Source of the DNA: Actinoplanes sp. NBRC 103695
GTDB taxonomy: Bacteria; Actinomycetota; Actinomycetes; Mycobacteriales; Micromonosporaceae
Length of the DNA: 64,000 nucleotides
Direction of reading: 5' to 3'
Assembly: GCF_030269485.1 (NCBI RefSeq)
Contig: NZ_BSTL01000017.1
Coordinates: forward strand, 1 to 64,000
The notes under the pieces were generated by a model. The model did not search any database. It had not been told where the DNA came from and saw only the letters and a list, made by a program, of their open reading frames with translations. A program made the translations under genes and the position numbers. Numbering within the stretch: position 1 is the stretch's first letter; the number at the start of each line of letters is the position of its first letter. Shown piece after piece: positions 51,267-58,827 of this stretch.

Positions 51267-52040
51267 TCAGGCGCGCGCCGGCCGGGGACTCTCGTCCAGG
51301 AGCAGCTCGTGCAGCTCGGCGGAGGCCGCCGCCACCTGGTCCATGTGCGCGTTGTGGCCGAAGGTGCGGGGGCGGGGGATCGGCACCTCGACGACCTTGT
51401 TCAAGCGGCCGGGGCGGGAGCTGAGCACGGCGACGCGGTCGGCCAGCAGCACGGCCTCACCGATGGAGTGGGTGACGAACACGATGGTGGTGCCGAGCTC
51501 GATGTGGATGCGCTGAAGCTCGACCGCCAGTTCCTCACGGGTGAGGGCGTCCAGTGCCGAGAACGGCTCGTCCATCAGCATGACCTTGGGGTTCTGGATC
51601 AGCGCCCGGCACAGCGCGACGCGCTGCTGCATGCCGCCGGACAGCTCGTGAGGCAGCTTGGTGGCGAACCCGGCCAGCCCGGTCATCTCCAGCAGCCGCT
51701 CCGCCTGGTCGCGGGACTCCGCGCGGTTCCGGCCGAAGATCTCGATCGGGAGCAGCACGTTGTCCAGCACCGGGCGCCAGGGCAGCAGAGCGGGGCGCTG
51801 GAACACCATCGCCACGTCCCGGCGCGGTTCGGTGACGATGTCACCGGCCACGGTCACCGAGCCGGAGCTCGGTTCGAGCAGGCCACCGATCACGCGCAGC
51901 AGAGTCGACTTGCCGCAGCCGGATCGTCCGATGACGGCCAGGAACTCCCCGGCCGCGATGTCGAGGTCGATGTCCTTGAGTGCCTCGACTCGGCCGCGGC
52001 GGCCGCGGAAGGTCTGCGACACGGCGTCGATGCGAATCAT
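51267..52040 (-). CDS. ABC importer ATPase, nitrate/sulfonate/taurine (NMT1) type
   Basis: A 257-residue ATPase of the SsuB/TauB/ThiZ class: Walker A VIGRSGCGKSTL, Q loop VFQRPALLPWRPV, signature LSGGMQQRVALCRA, Walker B VMLMDEPFSALDALTR, and the His switch in VFVTHSIGEA. It lacks a TOBE domain, as usual for this class. ATG 52040 has GGGAG seven bases upstream and lies 28 bp after the permease stop. It is third and last gene of the binding protein-permease-ATPase operon. Confidence 0.92.
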   Translation of the reverse strand: MIRIDAVSQTFRGRRGRVEALKDIDLDIAAGEFLAVIGRSGCGKSTLLRVIGGLLEPSSGSVTVAGDIVTEPRRDVAMVFQRPALLPWRPVLDNVLLPIEIFGRNRAESRDQAERLLEMTGLAGFATKLPHELSGGMQQRVALCRALIQNPKVMLMDEPFSALDALTREELAVELQRIHIELGTTIVFVTHSIGEAVLLADRVAVLSSRPGRLNKVVEVPIPRPRTFGHNAHMDQVAAASAELHELLLDESPRPARA

Positions 52041-52068
52041 GCGAATGCTCCCGATGACGGAGGGTCGT

Positions 52069-52857
52069 TCACGATGAGATGGCCCGCGCCCACGGGGCCA
52101 GCAGACGCTCGAGCGCGGCGACGACGTAGAAGAGCACGACACCGGCGACGGCGAGAAGCACCAGGGCGGCGAAGGCCAGCGCGGTGTCCGAGTTGGCTCC
52201 CGAGCCGACGATGACCGAGCCGAGCCCATGGTCGGGGCTGACCACCTCGCCGATGACGGCGCCGATGATGGCCAGCGGTGTCGCCACCTTGATCCCGACG
52301 AACATCTGCGGGAGCGCCCAGACGAGCCGGATCTTCACGAACGTCTGCCACCAGGAGGCTTTGAGCGACCGCGCGAGCTCGGCGAGGTCGGCCGGTGTCG
52401 AGGTCAGTCCCGCCATGGTCGACACGATGATCGGGAAGAAGCTGACCAGCACGACCATGACGATCTTCGGCGAGTTGCCGAAGCCCATCCAGACCAGCAG
52501 CAGCGGGGCGAGGGCGACCTTGGGGATGGCGTTGACCGCCGCCAGCAGAGGCATCGTCATGCGTTCCACGGTGCGGGAGGCGGCCAGAACGATCGCCAGG
52601 CCGAGGCCGCCGGCGACCGCCACCCCGAAGCCGATCAGCACGCGCTGGAAGGTCGTCCACGTCTCGTCCGCCAGATAGCGCGGGTCGCGCAGCATGGCGT
52701 CGAGCACGTCCGGCGGGGACGGCACGTAGAAGGGGTCGATGTCGAGCGCCGCGGTCAGGAGCCACCAGAGGCCGATCGCCAGAACAGCGCCGAGCACGGG
52801 AAGCACGCCGTTGTTCCAGGTCATGGAGAGCCGGGAGTCGGCGTCCGTGTCAGTCAT
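52069..52857 (-). CDS. ABC importer permease, nitrate/sulfonate/taurine type
   Basis: A 262-residue permease of the SsuC/TauC class with about six membrane helices, a family-typical DPFYVPSPPDVLDAML segment and the coupling loop ELARSLKASWWQTFVKIRLVWALPQMF. I choose ATG 52857 (GGAG eight bases upstream); a longer frame to 52929 would run into the conserved palindrome pair in the gap. It cooperates with the NMT1-like lipoprotein and the ATPase on either side. Confidence 0.9.
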   Translation of the reverse strand: MTDTDADSRLSMTWNNGVLPVLGAVLAIGLWWLLTAALDIDPFYVPSPPDVLDAMLRDPRYLADETWTTFQRVLIGFGVAVAGGLGLAIVLAASRTVERMTMPLLAAVNAIPKVALAPLLLVWMGFGNSPKIVMVVLVSFFPIIVSTMAGLTSTPADLAELARSLKASWWQTFVKIRLVWALPQMFVGIKVATPLAIIGAVIGEVVSPDHGLGSVIVGSGANSDTALAFAALVLLAVAGVVLFYVVAALERLLAPWARAISS

Positions 52858-52889
52858 GAGGTCAGCTCCGTCGGTGTGGGGCAGGTCCG

Positions 52890-52937
52890 GGCCCGCAATG
52901 CGGCGCGGTTCGACCGCTTGCCGCCGCATTGCGGGCC
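52890..52937. promoter_or_regulatory. Double palindrome in a 16-bp inverted repeat (IclR-type operator pair or attenuator)
   Basis: Arms 52890-52905 and 52922-52937 are perfect inverted repeats with a 16-base loop. Each arm is itself a palindrome (CCGCAATGCGG, CCGCATTGCGG), identical in core to the site upstream of the IclR gene. It sits in the 88-bp gap between binding-protein and permease genes, where it could be an operator pair, an mRNA processing stem or a partial terminator. Confidence 0.6.
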
Positions 52938-52945
52938 ACAGTGAA

Positions 52946-53977
52946 TCAGGACTTCTTGATGAAGCTGAAGTCGGCCACCTTGTCGGGGGTGAGGCCCGCG
53001 GGCATCAGGCCGGCCGCCTGGACGGCCGCGATGCTACGGGTGACCCGCTCCTGGTCCATGTAGCCGATCGGACCGGCGTTGGGCGGGGTCACGTAGGGCT
53101 TCATCGCGTTGATCTCGCCCTTGGCCGCCGGGGCGAGTGCGGTCGGCTCGGCCTTGTTCAGGATCGCAGCGGCCTCGTCGGGGTTGTCGATCGTGTACTG
53201 CAGACCCTTCATGGCCGCTCCGATGAAGCGCTGGACCAGGTCACGGTCCGAGGAGATGAGCGACGGCTTGGTGATGATCGCGTTGCCGAACAGGTCGCTG
53301 AGGTAGTCGCTGTACGGCATGACGACGACCTCCTTCTTGGACACGTTGGCCAGAGCGGTCTTGCTCAGCAGGAAGGTGCTCAGCGCGTCCACCTTGCGCT
53401 GGGCCATGAGGCCGTTGAGCGCCGTCGGCTGGGCGCCCTGGATCTTCACCTTGGTCGGGTCGAGTCCGGCCGATTTCGCGTACGCCGGGAAGAGCAGCTC
53501 GCTCACCGAGCCGCTGCCGGTCGCCACGGTCTTGCCGACCAGGTCGGTCGGGTTGCTGATGCCGGTGTCCTTGGTGGTCATGATGGACACCAGGGTGTGC
53601 TGGTGCACCGCCGCGATCGCGCGCCAGTCGGGGAATTTGCCCAGACCCGCCTGAATTTCGGCGCCGGTGAAGTCGAGCGCCGCGAACTGAACCTTGTCCG
53701 ACTTGAGCAGGGTCAGGTTCTGGACGTTGCCGGCGCCCTTCTGGATGTCGATCTCGATGCCGGCCTCGGCGAAGTAGCCCTTCTCCTTCGCCACCCATAC
53801 GAAGGAGTCACGGCCGACGGCGCCGAAGGCGGTCACATAACTGACCTTGTCCTTCGCTCCGCCTCCGGACGACGCACCGCCGCCGCCGTCGTCGTCCGAT
53901 GAGGAACATCCGGCCGCCGTGACGGCGAGCAGCGCCGCCAGGAGCGCAGCCGACGTCATGCGGAATCGTCTATTCAT
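52946..53977 (-). CDS. NMT1/THI5-like ABC substrate-binding lipoprotein
   Basis: A 343-residue lipoprotein with a lipobox (VTAAGCSSS, Cys at about residue 24), an Asp/Gly linker and a SsuA/THI5-like domain (FVWVAKEKGYFAEAGIEIDIQKG, LVGKTVATGSGSVSELLFPAYA). The class binds sulfonates, nitrate, pyrimidine precursors, riboflavin or aromatic acids such as phthalate. Given the catabolic neighbours, an organic acid is likeliest (inference). GAGAGG precedes the ATG. It is separated by 260 bp from the ThDP-enzyme gene upstream on the same strand. Confidence 0.9.
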   Translation of the reverse strand: MNRRFRMTSAALLAALLAVTAAGCSSSDDDGGGGASSGGGAKDKVSYVTAFGAVGRDSFVWVAKEKGYFAEAGIEIDIQKGAGNVQNLTLLKSDKVQFAALDFTGAEIQAGLGKFPDWRAIAAVHQHTLVSIMTTKDTGISNPTDLVGKTVATGSGSVSELLFPAYAKSAGLDPTKVKIQGAQPTALNGLMAQRKVDALSTFLLSKTALANVSKKEVVVMPYSDYLSDLFGNAIITKPSLISSDRDLVQRFIGAAMKGLQYTIDNPDEAAAILNKAEPTALAPAAKGEINAMKPYVTPPNAGPIGYMDQERVTRSIAAVQAAGLMPAGLTPDKVADFSFIKKS

Positions 53978-54237
53978 ATCAAGCCTCTCGAGAAACGTCC
54001 TATGCGTGGACTGGACGAACTCGGGCCGTGAGATCCAGCGGTCATCAACTGCTACACCCCTTTTGCCCGAAAGATCCGGGCGAAAGGATAGATGATCGGG
54101 AATACCCTGTCACCCTGGGTCGCCTATCCTTTACGTCTGGGCGGGAAGCCCCAGGACGATGTCGACAAGATCGTAAGCGAGATCGTTGACAATCACCAGG
54201 TGTTACCGGGTTCGATCGGTGTGGGTTTAGCGACTCG
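53978..54237. promoter_or_regulatory. Intergenic promoter region with inverted repeats before the NMT1-type operon
   Basis: This 260-bp gap is less GC-rich than its surroundings. It holds a near-perfect stem TTTTGCCCG/CGGGCGAAA (54061-54085) and the exact inverted repeat AAAGGATAG (54083-54091) / CTATCCTTT (54124-54132). The first may terminate the ThDP-enzyme transcript and the second may be an operator for the importer. No island-type operator is present here. Confidence 0.4.
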
Positions 54238-55908
54238 CTAGGACACCGCCGGGGGTGCCACCACCTCGATGTCCGTACGCACATCCACAATGACCGGTCG
54301 CCCCGCGGAGAGTGCCTGGTCGAGGGCCTTGGGCAGGTCGCCCGGCCGGTCCACCCGGATGCCCAGCGCGCCCATCTCCTCGCCGATCCGGGCGAAGTCC
54401 ACGTCCCGGTAGGTCCACATCTCCCGGGACCGCTCGGTGGCCTCCCCGCCGTACGCCCGGTCGAACCCGCGTTTGCTCTGATTGCCGCCAGAGTTGTTGT
54501 TCACGACGGTGACCAGGTTGATGCCCCGGCGGACGGCCGTCTCCACCTCGCCCAGGTGGTAGTAGAACCCCGCGTCGCCGGTGAACGCCACCACGGGACG
54601 GTCGGGCGCCGCGCATTTGGCGCCGATACCCGCCGAGAACGCCCAGCCCAGGTGCCCTGCGGCGCGCAGATAGCCCTGCCGCGGCGACGTGATGTCGTGG
54701 AACTGCGCCATCCACATCCCGGCGTGGCCGGTGTCGACGACCAGCACGGCGTCGTCCGGCAGGTTGCCGGTCAGCTCGGCCGCGATGCGTTCCGGCCTGA
54801 TCGGGACGGCGTCGCTGGTCAGGACGTCGCGGTAACGGTCCCGCCAGTCCTGCTTGAGCCGGTCCGCCTCGGCGCGCCAGGCCGGCCGTTCCCGCCGATC
54901 GGCCAGCGCGAGCATGCGGATCAGGGCCAGGCGGGCGTCGGCGGCCACGGCCGCCTTCAGCGGATAGTTGCGGCCCAGCTGCGCCGGTTCCAGGTCGATC
55001 TGGGCCGCGGCGGTGCCGATCGGGGGTACGGCCCAGAAGTGTGTCGTCATGCTGCCGGTCTGGGTGCCGATGAAGAACACCAGATCCGCACGGGCGACGA
55101 TCCGGTTGGCGCACTCGCGGGAGTAGGTGCCCACCACGCCGGCCGACAGCGGATGGGTGCCGGGGAAGGTGTCCTTGCCGTTGGCCGACGTGGCGACCGG
55201 GATGTCCAGCAGCTCGGCCAGCGCCACCAGCTGGGCGCCGGCGCCCGAGGCGCGCACGCCGCCGCCCGCCACGATGACCGGGCGGTCGGCCTCGGCGAGC
55301 AGCCGGAGCACTTCCTCGACGTCGGCGTCCGCGGGCTGCGGGCGTACGGCGGGAAATCGGGCGAAGCCCGGCTCTGTCAACGGCTCGGCGCCGGTCTCGT
55401 GCGTGTCGAGCTGACCCTCGTTGCCCTGCATCTGCAGGTGGACCGGGCCGGGGCGGCCGGTGGTCGCCACCCGGAACGCGTGCCGCAGCATGTCCGGGAT
55501 GCGGTCCACGTCGTCGATGGTGGCGTTGTACTTGGTCACCGGTTCGAACGCCGGCAGGTCGTCGATCTCCTGGTAGACGTGCCGGAACTTGGTGGCCGGG
55601 GAGCGGCCGCCGGTGAGCGCCACCACCGGGAAACCGGCCAGGAACGGCTCGCGCAGGCCGGCCGCGAGGTTGAGCGCGCCGACGACCTGCGCCGCGGCGA
55701 CCCCCGGCCGGCCGGAGACGCGGGCGTAACCGTCGGCCATGTACGCGGCGGCCTTCTCGCCGTGGGTGACCACTCGCTGGATGTGCGGGTGGCGCAGTTC
55801 GAGCTCGGCCATCGTGCGCCGCAGGATCGCCGGGACGTGGAAGACGTGGGTGACGCCGTAGCCGTCGAGCATGTCGGCGAGCACACGGGCGCCGGTCCGA
55901 TCACTCAC
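54238..55908 (-). CDS. Thiamine-diphosphate-dependent enzyme (acetolactate-synthase/decarboxylase superfamily)
   Basis: A 556-residue enzyme with all three domains: an N-terminal PYR domain with the activating Glu in VVTHGEKAAAYMADGYARVSG, a central domain (RPVIVAGGGVRASGA), and a C-terminal PP domain with the ThDP-magnesium motif GDAGFYYHLGEVETAVRRGINLVTVVNNN. It would decarboxylate or ligate a 2-keto acid such as glyoxylate or a benzoylformate-like compound. Divergence from typical AHAS blocks argues against branched-chain amino-acid synthesis. GTG 55908 overlaps the stop of the small CMD gene (GTGA), so both are driven from the site C promoter. Confidence 0.87.
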   Translation of the reverse strand: MSDRTGARVLADMLDGYGVTHVFHVPAILRRTMAELELRHPHIQRVVTHGEKAAAYMADGYARVSGRPGVAAAQVVGALNLAAGLREPFLAGFPVVALTGGRSPATKFRHVYQEIDDLPAFEPVTKYNATIDDVDRIPDMLRHAFRVATTGRPGPVHLQMQGNEGQLDTHETGAEPLTEPGFARFPAVRPQPADADVEEVLRLLAEADRPVIVAGGGVRASGAGAQLVALAELLDIPVATSANGKDTFPGTHPLSAGVVGTYSRECANRIVARADLVFFIGTQTGSMTTHFWAVPPIGTAAAQIDLEPAQLGRNYPLKAAVAADARLALIRMLALADRRERPAWRAEADRLKQDWRDRYRDVLTSDAVPIRPERIAAELTGNLPDDAVLVVDTGHAGMWMAQFHDITSPRQGYLRAAGHLGWAFSAGIGAKCAAPDRPVVAFTGDAGFYYHLGEVETAVRRGINLVTVVNNNSGGNQSKRGFDRAYGGEATERSREMWTYRDVDFARIGEEMGALGIRVDRPGDLPKALDQALSAGRPVIVDVRTDIEVVAPPAVS

Positions 55909-56297
55909 GCGGCCGGGATCCCGACCTCGTCGATCACTTTCTCGGCGATCCGGAAGGACTCCAGGGCGGCGGGCGCGCCGCAGTAGGCGGCGGTCTGCAG
56001 GAGCACCTCCTGAATCTCGGCCACCGTCACGCCGTTGCGCAGCGCACCTTTGACGTGCACCGCGAATTCGTGCGGACGGTTCAGGGCGGTGAGCATCGCG
56101 AGGTTGAGCAGGCTCCGGGTACGCCGATCCAGGCCGGGCCGGGACCAGACGTCGCCCCAGCAACTCGCCGTGACGTACTCCTGCACCACGCGGGTGAATT
56201 CGGTGGCCTGTCGCAACGAGCGGTCCACGTGGGCGTCGCCGAGCACCTCACGCCGGACCTTGTCGCCGCGCTTGAGCCGGCTGTCGTCATCGCTCAT
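55905..56297 (-). CDS. Carboxymuconolactone-decarboxylase-family protein (PcaC-like)
   Basis: A 130-residue single-domain protein close to PcaC: GLDRRTRSLLNLAMLTALNRPHEFAVHVKGALRNGVTVAEIQEVLLQTAAYCG. The AhpD CxxC is absent and the PcaC-type Arg and His are present, so decarboxylation of a gamma-lactone acid is plausible. No other beta-ketoadipate genes are in the window, so the true substrate may be different. The ATG lies six bases after the -10-like sequence of site C, with no Shine-Dalgarno, consistent with leaderless translation. It is coupled to the ThDP gene. Confidence 0.85.
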   Translation of the reverse strand: MSDDDSRLKRGDKVRREVLGDAHVDRSLRQATEFTRVVQEYVTASCWGDVWSRPGLDRRTRSLLNLAMLTALNRPHEFAVHVKGALRNGVTVAEIQEVLLQTAAYCGAPAALESFRIAEKVIDEVGIPAA

Positions 56298-56302
56298 GGG
56301 GA

Positions 56303-56325
56303 GAGCGTACGACGATCATACAATC
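56303..56325 (-). promoter_or_regulatory. Island operator/promoter (site C), probably leaderless
   Basis: On the plus strand: GAGCGTACGA (56303-56312), CGA, TCATACAATC (56316-56325). The right half is perfect consensus, the left half weaker. Read on the minus strand the -10 position is TACGCT, six bases before ATG 56297. It lies between the GntR gene and the CMD gene. Confidence 0.65.
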
Positions 56326-56347
56326 CGAGGGAATAGTCGACGCGTCA

Positions 56348-57019
56348 TCAGTCCTGCTCGGCCAGGGCGATCAGCCCGGCGCGACCGGCTTCCTCGACGT
56401 GCCGGGAGCAGGCCGCGGCGGCGGCGTCGGCGTCGTTGGCGACCACCGCGTCGACGATCGCGTGCAGCTCCTTGACGCTGTGCTCCAGCCGGCCGGGCAC
56501 CGACAGCGAGAGCGAGCGCAGCACGCTCACCCGGGCATGCAGGCTGCCGACCACCTGGCGCAGCGCGACGTTGCCGCCGCCCTCGAAGAGCACCTCGTAG
56601 AACGCGTCCTTGGCCGCCAGGATCGGCTGGTCCCTGGCCGCCAGCTTGTCGACCTTGTCGAGCGCGCGGGACAGCGCCCTGCGGTGCGCGGGGGTCGCGT
56701 GCTCGACGAAGAGCCGGCCGGCCAGCGCCTCGAGCGCCGACCGGACCTGGTAGAGCTGGCGCGCCTCCTCGGCGCTGACACTGGTGACGATCGTGCCCTT
56801 GTTGGGGATCGCGGTGACCAGGCCCTCGGCGGCGAGCTCACGCAGTGCCTCGCGCACGCTCGTGCGGGAGACGCCGGTGAGCTCCACCAGCTCCCGCTCG
56901 ATCAGCCGTTGACCGGGCGCGAGGCGCCGGTCGAGGATCGCCTGACGAAGATTTTCCAGAACCTGCGAGCGGATCAGGGCCGGGTTGCGCTCCACGCGCA
57001 ACGCGTTGGTCTGTGTCAC
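56348..57019 (-). CDS. GntR-family (FadR-type) transcriptional regulator, likely regulator of the island
   Basis: A 223-residue regulator: winged helix with LIRSQVLENLRQAILDRRLAPGQRLIERELVELTGVSRTSVREALRELAAEGLV, then an all-helical FCD effector domain (about 90-215) with the metal/ligand residues in DAFYEVLFEGGGN, LHARVSVLRSL and KELHAIVDAVVANDADAAAAACSRHV. FCD members sense organic acids. GTG 57019 has GAGG eight bases upstream; ATG 57055 does not. Candidate operators lie on both sides of the gene (sites C and D), and the same palindrome occurs at three more catabolic promoters, so I infer it controls them all and itself. Confidence 0.9.
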   Translation of the reverse strand: MTQTNALRVERNPALIRSQVLENLRQAILDRRLAPGQRLIERELVELTGVSRTSVREALRELAAEGLVTAIPNKGTIVTSVSAEEARQLYQVRSALEALAGRLFVEHATPAHRRALSRALDKVDKLAARDQPILAAKDAFYEVLFEGGGNVALRQVVGSLHARVSVLRSLSLSVPGRLEHSVKELHAIVDAVVANDADAAAAACSRHVEEAGRAGLIALAEQD

Positions 57020-57086
57020 CGCCGCCCACCTCGCTCTCACCTGGCCTGGCGACATCGTACCGAGCCGGGCAGGGGCCGGCGTACCG

Positions 57087-57117
57087 TTGTTTCAAATCGT
57101 ATGACGATGCTACAATC
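57087..57117 (+). promoter_or_regulatory. Island promoter with 23-bp operator (site D)
   Basis: TTGTTT (57087-57092) and TACAAT (57111-57116) are 18 bp apart. The operator AATCGTATGA (57095-57104), CGA, TGCTACAATC (57108-57117) covers spacer and -10. It drives the aldolase-cupin-monooxygenase operon and lies 76 bp upstream of the divergent GntR gene. Confidence 0.72.
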
Positions 57118-57148
57118 CTGAAACCCAAAACCCCTCGTGAGGAGCATC

Positions 57149-57922
57149 ATGGCGCGGTCGGGAATGGCTCGGTTGGGATTCGCTCGCAGGCTGGCCTCCG
57201 CGGAGAGGTGCCTGATCGGGACCTGGGTCAAGATCCCGGCGCTGGAGCCGATCGAGATCCTGGCCGACGCCGGGTTCGACTACATCGTCATCGACCAGGA
57301 GCACGCGCCGCTGACCTTCGAGTTCGCGTACCAGGCGACGGTCGTGGCACAGGGCGCCGGCCTGTCCGTGGTGGTCCGCGTCCCCGACCGCAGCGGCAGC
57401 CACCTCCAGCGTCTGCTCGACGCCGGCGTGGACGGCGTCCTGGTCCCGCGGGTGACCACCGTCGACGAGGCGTCCACCGCCGTACGCCAGATGCTCTTTT
57501 CGCCCCGCGGCGACCGCGGCCTCGGCACCACCTCCCGGGCCGGGCGGTGGGGCGGGCTCGACCGCGACGAGTACCTGCGCTTCGGCGACGAGGAGGTTCT
57601 GCGCGCCGTCCAGCTCGAGGACCGCGGCTCGATCGAGGACGCCGAGGCGATCCTCGACATCGACGGGCTCAACGGCGTCTTCCTCGGCATGGGCGACCTG
57701 ACGCTGTCCACCGGCCTGCCGCAGTCCGACCCGTCGCTGCAGAAGCTCACCGACTTCCTGCTGAGCGCCGCCCAGGCCCGCGACATCCCGGTCGGCACCG
57801 CGGTCGGCACCGCGGCGCAGGCACGGGAGGCCGCCGACCGCGGCTTCCGCTACGTGATGGTCAGCAACGACACCAGCCTGCTGAGGTCCGCAGCGACGTC
57901 GGTTGTCGCCGATTTTCTTTAG
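57149..57922 (+). CDS. HpcH/HpaI-type (class II, pyruvate) aldolase
   Basis: A 257-residue member of the 2,4-dihydroxyhept-2-enedioate/2-keto-3-deoxy-acid aldolase family: TWVKIPALEPIEILADAGFDYIVIDQEHAP (catalytic His in EHAP), RVPDRSGSHLQRLLDAGVDGVLVPRV with the pyruvate-binding Arg, a metal Glu in AVQLEDRGSIEDAEAI, and Asp in GMGDLTLS. It cleaves a 4-hydroxy-2-keto acid to pyruvate and an aldehyde or runs in reverse. GAGGAG precedes ATG 57149 by four bases. First gene of a plus-strand operon driven by site D; the cupin gene follows nine bases later. Confidence 0.88.
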   Translation: MARSGMARLGFARRLASAERCLIGTWVKIPALEPIEILADAGFDYIVIDQEHAPLTFEFAYQATVVAQGAGLSVVVRVPDRSGSHLQRLLDAGVDGVLVPRVTTVDEASTAVRQMLFSPRGDRGLGTTSRAGRWGGLDRDEYLRFGDEEVLRAVQLEDRGSIEDAEAILDIDGLNGVFLGMGDLTLSTGLPQSDPSLQKLTDFLLSAAQARDIPVGTAVGTAAQAREAADRGFRYVMVSNDTSLLRSAATSVVADFL

Positions 57923-57930
57923 GAGCCTTC

Positions 57931-58827
57931 ATGCCGTTCGAGTCCAACGATCTCCGTTCCACGCTGCCCGCCACCAAGGAGGTGGTTCCCGAGCGGTTCT
58001 CCGGCGCCGAGCACGTCCAGTTCGGCGATCTGTCGCCGATGGAGAAGTCCGACGGCGTCGCGACCTGGTATGCCCGCGGTCAGAACTTCGTCGCCGGTTA
58101 CTCCGATGTGGACGGCTCGGCCTCGTGGACCCGCGAAGGCCAACCCGATGAGTACGTCGTGCTGCTCGCCGACGAAGGACTGTCCGCGACGGCCGACGCC
58201 TCGGGCGACGAGCTGACGGTCAGCGGCAAGACCATGATCGTGGTGCCGCCGGGGGACAGCACCGTCACCGTCACCGGGCACGGCCGCGTGGTGCGGCTGC
58301 TGACCACCCGCTCCGACGACATCGCCGCGCTGGCCGCCAACGCCGCCTCCTACGCCGAGCGCCACGAGAACATCGCGCCCTGGCAGCCCTGGCCCGACCC
58401 GGTCGGAGGGTTCAAACTCCGCGCGTACGACCTGACTGTCCCGCCGCTGTCCAACCCGCCGTTCCGGCTGTTCCGGTGCACCACGTTCATGGTCAACTTC
58501 ATCGACCCGAAGCAGGGGCCCCGAGACCCCGCCAAGATGTCCCCGCACAAGCACGACGACTTCGAGCAGTGCTCGATCGTGCTCGAGGGCGACTACGTCC
58601 ACCACATCCGGTGGCCGTGGACCACGAACAAGGCCAACTGGCGCCCCGACGAGCACCAGCTCGTGCACGCACCCTCGGTGACCGTGATCCCGCCGCCGTC
58701 ACTGCACACCAGCGAGGCGATCGCGCCCGGGCGCAACCACCTGATCGACGTCTTCTCGCCGCCGCGGTTCGACTTCTCCGCCATGGAGGGCTGGGTGTTC
58801 AACGCCGACGAGTACCCGGCGCCATGA
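57931..58827 (+). CDS. Cupin-type protein of about 300 residues, unknown reaction
   Basis: The 298-residue protein appears bicupin: a degenerate N-terminal barrel (VVLLADEGLSATADASGDEL...VVPPGDSTVTV) and a C-terminal barrel with an apparent metal site in MSPHKHDDFEQCSIVLEGDY (H-x-H-x3-E) and VIPPPSLHTSEAIAPG (late His). I know no characterised homologue. Position between an aldolase and a Baeyer-Villiger-type enzyme suggests isomerisation or dioxygenation of an intermediate. AGGAG precedes the ATG by five bases, and the stop overlaps the monooxygenase start as ATGA. Confidence 0.75.
   Translation: MPFESNDLRSTLPATKEVVPERFSGAEHVQFGDLSPMEKSDGVATWYARGQNFVAGYSDVDGSASWTREGQPDEYVVLLADEGLSATADASGDELTVSGKTMIVVPPGDSTVTVTGHGRVVRLLTTRSDDIAALAANAASYAERHENIAPWQPWPDPVGGFKLRAYDLTVPPLSNPPFRLFRCTTFMVNFIDPKQGPRDPAKMSPHKHDDFEQCSIVLEGDYVHHIRWPWTTNKANWRPDEHQLVHAPSVTVIPPPSLHTSEAIAPGRNHLIDVFSPPRFDFSAMEGWVFNADEYPAP

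Noticed and set aside
54238..55908. Annotation of the ThDP enzyme as biosynthetic acetolactate synthase (IlvB)
   Set aside because: No small-subunit (IlvN) gene and a catabolic context; sequence blocks differ from biosynthetic AHAS.
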